In this document: in pieces, positions 1 to 9,297 of the stretch
How the letters are laid out: each line of letters begins with the position of its first letter
Position numbering within the stretch: the first letter of the stretch is position 1
NCBI GenBank assembly: GCA_016630955.3
Contig: CM049992.1
Span: 62,001 to 126,000 of the forward strand
Length of the DNA: 64,000 nucleotides
Direction: 5' to 3'
From: Didymella arachidicola
Lineage: Eukaryota; Ascomycota; Dothideomycetes; Pleosporales; Didymellaceae
Position numbers and translations under genes: made by a program
The notes under the pieces: model-generated
Seen by the model: only the letters and a program-made list of their open reading frames with translations
Told to the model about the DNA's origin: nothing
Database searches by the model: none

Positions 1-319
1 GTCCTTCACCGCGCGCAGCAAGTAGATCATTGGCCATTTCTTCCACCATAGTCCTTGTAGCGCCTATCCCTCGCTCGTCCAGCTCAAGTATACGTCTCAC
101 TATTGCCTCCTCCTCTGTCTTCTTTAGCTTCTTTGAGTTGGGCTCGGTATCGCGTCGTGAAGGCTTTCCGTCGCGTCGTCGTTGGAGCGTTGTTCGGGGG
201 ACGTCAAATGCTTTAGACGCGTGTCTTGTACTATTAGGCACAGGACCTTTTGTAGCCTGGATGGCAAGGTATAGTGTGCCTTCGTTGTAGGTTAATTGCG
301 CGTTGTGTTGTGGTGACAT
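1..319 (-). CDS. Fot1-like transposase, N-terminal fragment (partial)
   Basis: An open frame of 106 codons runs from an ATG at 317-319 off the left edge. It encodes the N-terminal DNA-binding part of a Fot1/pogo-type transposase: a psq-type helix-turn-helix followed by the CENP-B-like segment containing PNSKKLKKTEEEAIV and ILELDERG. The same blocks occur at the start of the transposases of elements B and C (for example PNSMKLTNTEELVIV in B). No stop is seen in the visible part. The catalytic domain lies outside the window, so integrity cannot be judged. Confidence 0.75.
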   Translation of the reverse strand, partial: MSPQHNAQLTYNEGTLYLAIQATKGPVPNSTRHASKAFDVPRTTLQRRRDGKPSRRDTEPNSKKLKKTEEEAIVRRILELDERGIGATRTMVEEMANDLLAARGEG

Positions 320-401
320 GACTGTAATAGACGGTAAGAGACGCGATGTTGGTGAGGGCGGCCCACTCGGTGATAGTGGCCCGCTCGGTGATAAAACACG
401 T
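1..401 (-). mobile_element. Fot1/pogo-like DNA transposon A, 5' end only (cut by window start)
   Basis: The element ends at 401, followed by a TA at 402-403. Its terminus, read on the minus strand, starts ACGTGTTTTATCACC and carries a duplicated motif of the form TATCACCGAG-GGGCC, the same layout as the ends of the other Fot1-like elements here. A transposase frame starts at 319 and runs off the left edge. The other end lies outside the window, so length and target duplication cannot be checked. It lies 58 bp from element B, in the same orientation. Confidence 0.8.
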
Positions 402-459
402 TAGTACTATTAATAATAATAATTTAGGTTTCAAATTGCTTGGGCAGCTATACGCTATA

Positions 460-513
460 ACGTACCTCACGGGCGAGCCGCTCACCCGGGCGGGCCGCTC
501 ACTTTTGCCAAGA
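460..513 (+). repeat. Terminal inverted repeat of element B, left arm
   Basis: Begins ACGTACCTCACGGGCGAGCC and contains a tandemly repeated GCTCAC/GCGRGCC motif. It pairs with 4368-4421 with one mismatch. Confidence 0.93.
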
Positions 514-877
514 CTTACGAACACTACAGTTACTTTGCAACGCTGCAGAGCACAACTAAGTTGTACTATACTCTATAGTATATGAATCTACTCTACAGTA
601 CCTTGTGCATCATTCTTGCACGTTCGTGCGTTGTGCCATGCCTCGCCACACGTGCCGCAGCGTCTAAAAGACTGAGTGCCTCTTTCAACGCGAGCCCTCT
701 TGCTTGCTCTCTTCCTATCGCTACAGGCGTTGAACTCCTTTAGAGTAGTTAAGCGCACTCCCTCACTAACTGTAAGAGTCCCCTCTCGCTAGATTCGCTT
801 CCTCTTGTGTGATTTACGGCGCGTGGCCGCCTCATTAGCAGCTTGAAGCTCAGCGACCTGGTTGCGCACTAACACTA

Positions 878-921
878 CCGAGTCCGTGCGCGTGACGCCC
901 ACCATCGCGTAACGCCCCGCT
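878..921 (+). repeat. Terminal inverted repeat of E1, left arm
   Basis: 44 bp, identical to the reverse complement of 2934-2977. Confidence 0.95.
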
Positions 922-965
922 AAGCAAATCGCACCCCATCTTCAACACCCCATAGCTCAGTCAAT

Positions 966-2825
966 ATGGACTCAATTCAAGAAGCGGCTACAGAATTCGA
1001 TTTGCGCAATCATAAAGAACAACTTTCATACACAAAGTTTGCTAAAGCAAAGGGAGTTGATCGGTCTACGTTAGCGCGGAGGCACAAAGGGGTTTCAACT
1101 TCTAGGGAGGTCAAAGCAGTTAACCAACGGAAACTCAACAACACTGAAGAACAAGAGCTTATTAAGCTTATTAATAAGCTTACTGAGGACGGATTCCCTC
1201 CTAACAGGCTTCAAATCCGAAATTACGCGTCTAAAGTAGCTGGTAGCAGCGTCTCTGATAGCTGGGTTACTCGCTTCCTCCACCGTCACACAGCTGAACT
1301 GGTCACCAAATGGGCAACAGGGAAGGATCGCAATCGCCACCAAGCTGACTCAGGGGCTTCTTTTGAGGCCTACTTCACACTTCTACACAGCAAGATAGCT
1401 GAGTACAGCATTGAGCCTCAGCACATGTACAATATGGATGAGAAGGGCTTCATGATCGGGGTACTTGAACGTGCAAAACGAGTGTTCTCCCGGCCACTGT
1501 GGGACAGCAAGCAAGTCAGAGGTACTCTCCAAGACGGCTCACGGGAGTGGATCACGCTTATTGCTTGCATAAGTGCCTCAGGGGAAGCCCTGCCAGCAAG
1601 CCTCATATACCCAGCAGCCAATCAAGCTATATACTCAGGCTGGGTGGAGGATATCAAGCCAGGGGAACACTCAGTCTTTGTCAGCTCATCTAGTACAGGC
1701 TGGAGCAACAACGAGATAGCTCTTGCCTGGCTTGAACAGGTGTTCGATCGCGCTACTAAGGCCACAGCACGGAGAAAGTATCGTCTTTTGATACTTGACG
1801 GCCACGGGAGCCACGTTACCCCTGACTTTATTGAGTACGCCAACCAACGCAAGATACTCGTGATGATCCTTCCCCCTCACTCAACACACAGGCTCCAGCC
1901 ACTGGACGTTTGCCTGTTCTCACCTCTGGCACGAGCATACTCAAATGAGCTTACGCAGTTCCTCCAAAGCAGTCAGGGGACCTCTCCAGTCACTAAATCA
2001 AACTTCTTACACCTGTTCTGGGCGGCGTGGCAGAGCTCATTTCAGGAGTCAACAATCGTCAACTCCTTTGCAGCCACAGGGATATGGCCCCCTGACGCCT
2101 CTGCTGTACTCAAACAAGTCAACAACACTTATACAGACAAAGAAGAACAATCAGGAGCTCTTAGACCAACAGACTGGAGGCGTATAAGGCAGGTACTTAA
2201 GGATCATGTGAAGGAACCTGACAGTGAGGCAGTGCGGGAGCTGACAGGGGCAATTCACTCTCTTACTGCCCAGGTTGAGCTGCTTACTGAGCAGAACAAA
2301 GGCCTGCAGGAGTCTCTTGCACACAGGAAGAAGCACAATAAGAAGAGTAAGCCCCTGAGTCTCCAACAGCGGAAGGAGTACCAAAGTCAACCTGTATTTT
2401 GGTCTCCTCGGAAGGTCAGAGAGGCACACTATCGTCGGAAGATCAATGAGCAAGAACAGGAGGAGCAGCATCTTCAAAAGCTACGTCAGAAGCAAGAGCA
2501 AGTAGCAATTAAGCTTCAGAGAGCAAGAGAGGCTCAGGAGAAGCGTACAGAGCGTGAGAGAGCTAAGGAGGTGAGGGTGCAGGAGAAGGCTAAGAAGGCA
2601 GCTGAAGCGCAGCGTCAAAGGGACGCTCGTCAAGCTACTACTGCTATCCAATTATCCCAAAAGGGTAAGCGTAAAGCCTTAAAAGCTACCTCAGGTAGCA
2701 ATAAGCGTCAGAAACAAGCTGGTGATGCTGGTGGTGCGAAAGAAGCCCCTGAGGCACCCTCAGCTCCTCCACCAGTCACTACTCGCCGCGGACGCAACGT
2801 TAGGCTTCCAAGTAAATACAAGTAG
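966..2825 (+). CDS. Pogo/Tigger-type transposase of E1 (619 aa, intact)
   Basis: Single-exon frame from ATG 966 to TAG 2823-2825. Residues about 5-50 form a psq-like helix-turn-helix (KAKGVDRSTLARRHKGV). Residues about 55-115 resemble a CENP-B-type DNA-binding domain (SWVTRFLHRH). The DDE_1 core follows, with NMDEKGFMIGV, LILDGHGSHVT and HRLQPLDVCLF holding the three expected acidic residues. The C-terminal third is a long Glu/Arg/Lys-rich coiled coil (about residues 470-590) with a basic tail. The family makes the cut-and-paste transposase of TA-targeting elements and acts in the nucleus. No stop or frameshift is visible, so it may be functional. It resembles the E2 transposase at 54621-56510 more than the Fot1-like ones here. 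Confidence 0.93.
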   Translation: MDSIQEAATEFDLRNHKEQLSYTKFAKAKGVDRSTLARRHKGVSTSREVKAVNQRKLNNTEEQELIKLINKLTEDGFPPNRLQIRNYASKVAGSSVSDSWVTRFLHRHTAELVTKWATGKDRNRHQADSGASFEAYFTLLHSKIAEYSIEPQHMYNMDEKGFMIGVLERAKRVFSRPLWDSKQVRGTLQDGSREWITLIACISASGEALPASLIYPAANQAIYSGWVEDIKPGEHSVFVSSSSTGWSNNEIALAWLEQVFDRATKATARRKYRLLILDGHGSHVTPDFIEYANQRKILVMILPPHSTHRLQPLDVCLFSPLARAYSNELTQFLQSSQGTSPVTKSNFLHLFWAAWQSSFQESTIVNSFAATGIWPPDASAVLKQVNNTYTDKEEQSGALRPTDWRRIRQVLKDHVKEPDSEAVRELTGAIHSLTAQVELLTEQNKGLQESLAHRKKHNKKSKPLSLQQRKEYQSQPVFWSPRKVREAHYRRKINEQEQEEQHLQKLRQKQEQVAIKLQRAREAQEKRTERERAKEVRVQEKAKKAAEAQRQRDARQATTAIQLSQKGKRKALKATSGSNKRQKQAGDAGGAKEAPEAPSAPPPVTTRRGRNVRLPSKYK

Positions 2826-2933
2826 CACAAGTAGTTCACATAGGTCTATTTACTACTCTACTACAATATTATACAATATTTGCTGTTGTTGGTGGCTCAG
2901 TAACCTTATTTTTCAACAAGTCGATAGGATCTC

Positions 2934-2977
2934 AGCGGGGCGTTACGCGATGGTGGGCGTCACGCGCACGGACTCGG
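2934..2977 (-). repeat. Terminal inverted repeat of E1, right arm
   Basis: 44 bp, pairs perfectly with 878-921; TA follows at 2978-2979. Confidence 0.95.
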
Positions 2978-4367
2978 TAGTGAATGCGCCATCATCTCTG
3001 CGCCTTTGGTGAGCTGATTAAGGGCATTAACTATTGATGTCGGCGAGCTATCGCCATGTCTCTGGATCCTCTCTCGAATCAGCTTCAATTGCGACCCGAA
3101 TTCTAGGGTGTTGCTTGGGGTTTGAGAGTGCCACGTACTCTCGTCTACAGTAGGTAGTGGTGGAGTACACAGGCGCACTTCAAGCTTCGATATTACAGCC
3201 TCTGGGTTGAAGGGAACCAAGCCAGCGCCTCTAAAACCTCCCCGGATATTGCTTTCTGTAATTGACGCGTCCAAAGCCGCTTTGAAGCACGGTAAGAACT
3301 CAAGTTTTGAGATGCGAGTAATCTTGGTGCGCATTAGCAGCTCGGCTTGGCGACCATAGGCCTTCTTCAGAGGGGCAAAACAACCCACGTCAAGCGGCTG
3401 CAAGAGGTGCGACGAGTGCGGGGGCATACACAAAGTGATAATCTTGTGTTCCTCGCAGTATTGATAGAAATTGACTGAGTTGTGACTCTCATGGCCGTCC
3501 AGAATAAGCAGCCGATAGCTGCCAACAGTGCGCTCCTTTGTGTGCTCGTCAAAGTGCTTCAGCCACTTTAAACCAAGCTTATTGTTTGTCCAGCCGTTCT
3601 CAGAGACAGTAATAATCCAGTCGCTAGGTATGCTTGGCTCCTTGTACCAGGCAGAGAGGTGGTGCTTGCCTTGGAAGATGATGAAGGGTGGATAGCCCAC
3701 CCCATCGCATTGATACCTTCAATGATACTGGTCCACTCTTGGTCGCCCTGTTGTACTGTCTTTGGTATTCCACGACGCTCAGAGCCTGTGACAACAGCTC
3801 CTGTTGATATGACGCCCATCATGAAGCCAGACTCGTCAAAGTTGTAGGTGTCTTTACCCAGGATACCATACTTGGCTTTGGTATTGGCTACAAGGTCGAA
3901 CCAGCCCTGGATCACCTCAGGATCCTCGCAGAGGGCTCTCTTGTAGTCGTACTTTCGATTAAACTTAACTGTGAGCTCAGGGCGACGCTTAACGAACGTG
4001 CCAGCCCAGTTCTTGCCAACATGTGACTGGTTGCGCTCTGCGAGTAGAGAGTTGGCCATATCCTCCACATCAGTGAGCCGGGGCGGGTATCCTCGCTCGT
4101 CTAGCTTCAGTATATGCTGGACGATTACCAGCTCTTCAGTGTTTGTTAGCTTCATTGAATTGGGCGTACAATCGCGTCGTGGGGAGGCTCCAGCAAGTCG
4201 GTCACTGAGTGTCTTTTGAGGCACTCTGTAGATCTTCGCAGCGCGTCTTTGGGATAGAGTCGCGTCGCTTTTGATAGCCTGGACTGCAGGCTGGATGTCT
4301 GCTTCGTTTGAGGACTTCTTTGCGTTCTTACGTTGAGGCATCACGAGTTGATTGAAGTTTGGTGTCG

Positions 4368-4421
4368 TCTTGGCAAAAGTGAGCGGCTCGCCCGGGTGAG
4401 CGGCTCGCCCGTGAGGTACGT
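4368..4421 (-). repeat. Terminal inverted repeat of element B, right arm
   Basis: Reverse complement of 460-513 with one A/G difference; TA target duplication follows at 4422-4423. Confidence 0.93.
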
Positions 4422-4423
4422 TA

Positions 4424-5102
4424 GATGCATATAAAAATTAGTAAAATATAGTCTTGTAGTGTTGTGCTATTACTATAATAGTACTAAGTACTTAAAATAC
4501 AGTCTGTGCGCTAACATCTCGTGGAGTAACAATTAACACCACCTGCAGGCGGTATATCATGTGAGTTAAACTCCTGATCGAAGTAAACTCCTGATCGAAC
4601 GCGGTATACAGATTTGGTGCGGCTTGAAGTGCTCAGTCTGGACCCACGATGCAAGTGCGGCCCACCTGTTAGCAGCAGGAGCCAATCAGCAATAGTCTGC
4701 AAGATGTCCCCAATTCAACGCCACTAGATCTGACACCCTTGTATCTTTCGTCGACTGTTCACCTTTCTCCCGCCGACTGTTCATGCGGTTGTTCCACGCG
4801 TTGGCAAGTTGCCTACTTACCGGCTACATAGGTACTTGATCTGTCAGCGATAGTGTGCCAGCTAAACTTCCAGAAGCTCGTCCTGGATTCACCCCCGCAT
4901 TTTGGCTACCCGCAATACGTCAGTCAAGTCCCGCATTCAGCCTCCACCTGATTCGAGACTCATGCATCTTTAGAGATGTCAAAGTGCTCGTCAGCGTACC
5001 ATGGTCGGCGGGTCACACACCCGAAGAACCATCAAGGGACGGTCGGATCTTGGCCCATGCCTTCTGACACTCGACCACCTTCCGTGTGCACGATTGAGTA
5101 AA
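4424..5102. other. Intergenic, no gene recognised
   Basis: AT-rich at first, then mixed. It holds a 17-bp direct tandem duplication (TAAACTCCTGATCGAAG at 4567-4583, repeated at 4584-4600 with a last-base change). No convincing frame. The part near 4990-5100 may be decayed aldehyde dehydrogenase sequence, but I cannot align it reliably. Confidence 0.4.
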
Positions 5103-5396
5103 AAGCCAAAGTTAAAGACCGAGTAAGAAGTGCTCGAGCTCGCGAAGAACACAACATATGGCCTTGCAGCCGGCATCCACACTAACGACTACCAGCGAGC
5201 GGTTAGAGTCACTAATAAGCTCAAGGCAGGCACGGCATGGGTCAGCATGTTCAACTTTGTTCAACAGATTATTCCATTCGGCGGGTACAAGCAGAGCGGC
5301 ATTGGGCGAGAGTGTGGCGAGGCAGCGCTGGAGAATTACACGGAGACAAAGGCGGGGGGTTTTCTTTTTAATATGGGCGTTGATGCTCCGCAATAG
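5103..5396 (+). pseudogene. Aldehyde dehydrogenase, C-terminal relic
   Basis: The frame KPKLKTE-stop-EVLELAKNTTYGLAAG continues to TAG 5394-5396. It matches the last fifth of class 1/2 NAD(P)-dependent aldehyde dehydrogenases, including the oligomerisation/cofactor region with PFGGYKQSGIGRECG. Only about 97 of roughly 500 residues remain. The catalytic Cys and Glu and the Rossmann fold are missing upstream, and a TAA (5124-5126) interrupts the conserved KTEEEVLELA segment. With a broken transposon about 680 bp upstream, this looks like a remnant left by rearrangement or decay. Identity is clear; loss of function is inferred. Confidence 0.85.
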
Positions 5397-7457
5397 ATGC
5401 CTTATTACATAGCATACTGACAAAATTACTTCTCTGTAAGAGCACGGTCTTTTCATCAATGTAACTAGAACAGTGGAAGTGACGACAGAGGCAAAGCTTG
5501 ATCGCATGACTGAGCATCACTTATACAGCATTCGCAGGGGCAGAGCGCCGCACAACCCCTCCAACATGAGCCCCTTATTGCCTCAGACTCGCTGTATACG
5601 ATCCCAAGGAAAACGAGTTCGTTGATATCGGTCATCAAAACCTCAAGGCTAACAGGCGCAAGTGAAGGTGACTATGATTTTAAAGCCCATTTCGCCATGT
5701 GCTCAACTCCCACTGAGCATTCCTACCAAATCCCCATCTTTTTCAGGAGCATTGTTGCAACAGGGAAATTAAACAACAAAATGTTTCGTGTGCTTATACA
5801 CGCTAATCCACCACTACTTTCGCTCCCGATTGCACTCGCAATTTTAACCTTGCCTTGCCTGACTACATAGTTCTGGTTGCATGGTATCGCTGCAAGCGAT
5901 GTTGATCGACGCGGCTGCTTTCTCCTATTGAGTGAGACTTATTTCGCAAGGCACGTCCTTATAATACGAGGGCTTTTCCACTTTACCCGTGAATTCACAG
6001 CTCATCAGATCCCACGAACCGGGCATGCGGTCTCGCCCTAGTGATCATCCAGTTTGCTAACAAAGTCCGGCTTGATACGCGTAGTGTTATAGTTGAAATC
6101 GTCTGCGGGCGTCTATCAGCGGGACATGCTAGATTTCTCACGTATTGAACTCACACTAGGCCATGCAATCGGAAAAAGGTGACATGGGCCACGTTGGACA
6201 ATCTTGAACCTTAATGCATAGCTATTGAAGGTCTACTATGGGAAGAGTAGCATACAAGGCTCCCAGCATCCCATGGAACACGCGTAAACCAAGAAGCATT
6301 TTGGCAGGTCGACGCTCGTAACAGCCCCACAAGCAGCATATCATGGGACTGATCTTTGAGGACGACTGTGCCGAAGAGTGGTGTGATGGCTGGCTCAATC
6401 GAGCGAGGCTGCTTTGGAGATGCGTCGTAGAAAAGCGGTCATTAGCCCCCATACCTGAGACTGTACGTTGGCCACTTTCGAAGACGCTGCATGGCAAGCA
6501 TAGCATACTGTTCACACGTGCCGTGTGATTTCTGGGAGACATCCGTGAGAGTTCAGAGAACTACCTAGGTACCACAAGTATGCAGAGCGAGCGGCTGCGA
6601 CTGTGTGGTATTCGTATAAGGCAGACTTATAAAGTGTATGAATGGCAGCATAATATGGTGGAAAGAGCACTGGCGAGGAATAGTAGGGAAATACTAGATG
6701 ACTAGACTATAGCATTACACATGTAATCCTTTGGAAGTTCCTGTCCCTGAAAGTCAGTCAGCATCGTCCCAAATGACAACGATCTGCAACATGCTCAACT
6801 GCGGCTGTGCCGAGTCAGGCTACCCTTCGATCTTCAAGATGCCCCTCGTGCCAAGACGGGCACCAAAAGATTAAGCTTTCCGACCAGATGGAGACGGATG
6901 AAGGACTGCCAATCCCCAGCTCACTAGTGCAGATCAATACCGTTGGCCTTTCTAGAAGACCCATGCTCATTGAAGTCAAATCTCACGTTGACTGTAACGT
7001 TTGATAGCTGCCTAGAGACGAGGCGATCTCGACGTGGGATCTCTCATGGACATATGTGCACACTTCGCAGATAGAGCCAAACAGAGTTGGAAGAACTCGT
7101 CCGCGGACGAGTTCGAAGTCGTCTGATTTGCGACAGCCTTGTAGGGGGTTCGCAGAGCGGGGCAACAATGCAACCGACCGTGTGGCACGGGCCAACACGG
7201 GCTAGTTGTTCCCGGACGGCATCCACATCATCGAAGAAACGAGAGGCGTCGGAGGCTATGTTAGGAGCGCCTACCTCGCATGAGGCATGCGTCCACGTCT
7301 CTTCATCTTTGGCCCATTGACCAAGCTCCCTCTGCGTGTCGTTTTCATCGAGAGCCACGTTGCGCATTCCCGTGTGACTTTAACATTCTAGCCTTGAGCC
7401 ACAGCTTCAAGCCTCAGCCAATCCCGCGCCACACGTTTTCGCACCTCACCGACGGCG
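5397..7457. other. Intergenic, about 2 kb, no gene recognised
   Basis: Only short unconnected frames on both strands; none shows a domain, signal peptide or plausible splice structure. A short palindrome, CTCGTCCGCGGACGAG, lies near 7098-7113. The last few hundred bases should hold the promoter of the cytochrome P450 gene; no clear TATA box was identified. Confidence 0.4.
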
Positions 7458-9297
7458 ATGGCGATACCCAAGCGGGCACTCCTGCTCTCCTCGTGCGCAC
7501 TTACGTTCTTCAGCAAGAAGTATGCGCCGGGATCGCCTCTTACCCAGGGCGGGTTTGTGAACACTGTCCTAGCGCTCTTCGCGATTCAATACTTTGCGCG
7601 TGCCTTCTACAGGATCTTGATTTACCCGTTCTTCTTGAGTCCGTTGCGACATCTCCCACAGCCTCCGGTACGTTTTCTTTTCTTGCCTCCCCTCTCTTGT
7701 CGAGGTATATTTGGTTGCTCAACAGAGCTTTGCGCTGACGACACAAAGAACGGTCACCCCATTCTCGGCCACTTCCCGCGCATCTTTCGTGACCCATCCG
7801 GAGAACCGCAGCGTGATTGGATCGACAATGTGCCGAATGATGGTGTGTTGTACTACCGCTGGCTGTTCAATGAAAGCCGTGTCCTTGTGACTAACCCCAA
7901 GGCTCTGGGTGAGGTGCTGGTCCAGAGGAATTATGAGTTTGTTAAACCTGCCAGGATCAGAAAGGGGTTGGGGAGGCTACTGGGTGTTGGAATTTTGCTG
8001 GCAGAGGGAGATGAACATAAGGTGTGTGACAAGTCTTTTTTCCAGGTAGTCTTTGATGGAAGTCGCACGTGATTGGTCGCAGAGGTCTCAAAAACAGCGA
8101 ACGGCTCATAGTGAAGGAGTCGACATATATCTCGATACTGACGTTCTGCAGCGCCAGAGAAAGTTGCTGATGCCTGCCTTCGCATTCCGCCACGTCAAGG
8201 ACCTCTACCCAATCTTCTGGGGGAAAAGTCAGGAGATGACTGATCGCATCCTTAAGACCACGGATAGGGCGCCGGATGGCTCAGTCGTCATTGAAGTTCG
8301 TGACTGGGCTTCTCGCGCGACATTGGATATCATTGGCTCAGCAGGCATGGGCAAAGATTTTGACTCGCTCGAGAATCCCGAGAACGAGCTGTTCCAGACC
8401 TACAAGAAGATCTTCTCTAGCAACCGCGGCGCTCAGGTTGTTCAGCTGCTACTCGGTATGCTACCCCATTGGGTAGCTGTCAACTTGCCACTGAAGCGCA
8501 ACGACGAGATCGGTCAGGCTATTGGAACCATCAAGAAAGTGTCCCGTGATCTCATCGCCACGAAGCGCGCTCAACTCGAGCGCGGCGAGAAACCATCCCA
8601 CGACATCCTCTCTGTCGCCATGGAGTCCGGTGGCTTCACAGACGAAGACCTTGTGAATCAACTCATGACCTTCCTTGCCGCAGGTCACGAGACCACCGCC
8701 AGCGCCATGTCCTGGGCCATCTACTGCCTCTGCAAGCACCCCGAAACCCAAAGCCGCCTACGCGAAGAACTCCGCTCTCAGCTTCCCGCGCTTCTAGACC
8801 CCAGTGCGCACATTTCAAGCACCGACATCGACCGTCTGCCATATCTCAACGCCGTCTTAAACGAAACAATGCGCATCTTTCCCCCGGTCCCCCTTACGAT
8901 GCGCGAAACTGCAAACGACACAACGATATGTGGCGCCTTTGTTCCACGCGGGACGACTGTAGTGATATGTCCTTGGGCTATCAATACATCGACCCATCTT
9001 TGGGGCGAGGATGCGCGGTCTTTCAATCCTGATCGCTGGCTTGGCAGTAATGCCAACTCGGGTGGTGCGGAGAGCAACTATGCGATCACCACATTCCTGC
9101 ATGGGCCGAGGAGTTGTATTGGGAAGGAGTTTGCGAAGGCTGAGTTCGCGTGCCTGGTGGCAAGCTTGGTGGGTAGGTTTGAGGTTGAATTTGAGGAGGG
9201 ACAGTGGGAGTTGAAGATCCAGGGAGGCATTACGGCCAGGCCGAAGGGTGGGTTGAGGGTCCGGCTCAGGGAAATTGGAATAAGAGAGAAAGCGTAA
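7458..9297 (+). CDS. Cytochrome P450 monooxygenase (three exons, 542 aa)
   Basis: Exons 7458-7667, 7749-8021 and 8152-9297 join in frame; both introns (81 and 130 bp) have CTGAC branch sites. The N-terminus has one hydrophobic anchor (about residues 28-50) followed by a proline hinge (RHLPQPP), typical of ER-bound fungal P450s. Diagnostic motifs are the I-helix oxygen-binding AAGHETTAS (about 337-345), ExxR as ETMR (399-402) and the heme loop FLHGPRSCIGKEF with Cys483 as axial ligand. P450s insert one oxygen from O2 using NADPH-P450 reductase; the substrate cannot be told from sequence. Intron 1 is a multiple of three without a stop, so a naive ORF reads through it. No biosynthetic backbone gene lies beside it. 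Confidence 0.93.

Larger units (their letters stand above)
878..2977 (+). mobile_element. Pogo-type DNA transposon E1, complete, nested in element B
   Basis: Perfect 44-bp inverted repeats lie at 878-921 and 2934-2977, starting CCGAGTCCGTGCGCGTGACG. The 2100-bp element is flanked by TA on both sides (876-877 and 2978-2979). The empty target would read CACTAGTG, a palindrome, inside the host transposase gene. It carries one intact transposase gene, antisense to the host gene. Identical arms and an open frame suggest a recent insertion. Confidence 0.95.
588..4341 (-). pseudogene. Fot1-like transposase of element B, broken
   Basis: The frame starts at ATG 4341 (MPQRKNAKKSS). It has the N-terminal helix-turn-helix, a CENP-B-like domain and a DDE_1 catalytic core with acidic motifs NFDESGFMMG, LILDGHESHN and LLQPLDVGCF (a DDD-type core). 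Three lesions are visible. A single base is missing near 3690, shifting frame between GINAMGWAI and PPFIIF. Element E1 sits at 878-2977, splitting the codon after AHS. A TAG follows KSHKRKRI near 806-808, where element D has CAG. Beyond that stop the frame runs on to 588 and ends in a CCHC zinc knuckle (RRCGTCGEAWHNARTCK). The CAG-to-TAG change fits RIP but is a single site. Confidence 0.88.
460..4421 (-). mobile_element. Fot1-like DNA transposon B, interrupted by element E1
   Basis: Inverted repeats of 54 bp with one mismatch lie at 460-513 and 4368-4421, flanked on both sides by TA (458-459 and 4422-4423), the target duplication of Tc1/mariner/pogo elements. The element spans 3962 bp. Removing the 2100-bp insertion at 878-2977 and one TA leaves 1860 bp, close to the uninterrupted element C (1851 bp). 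The transposase reads on the minus strand and is broken, so this copy cannot supply its own transposase. Confidence 0.93.
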
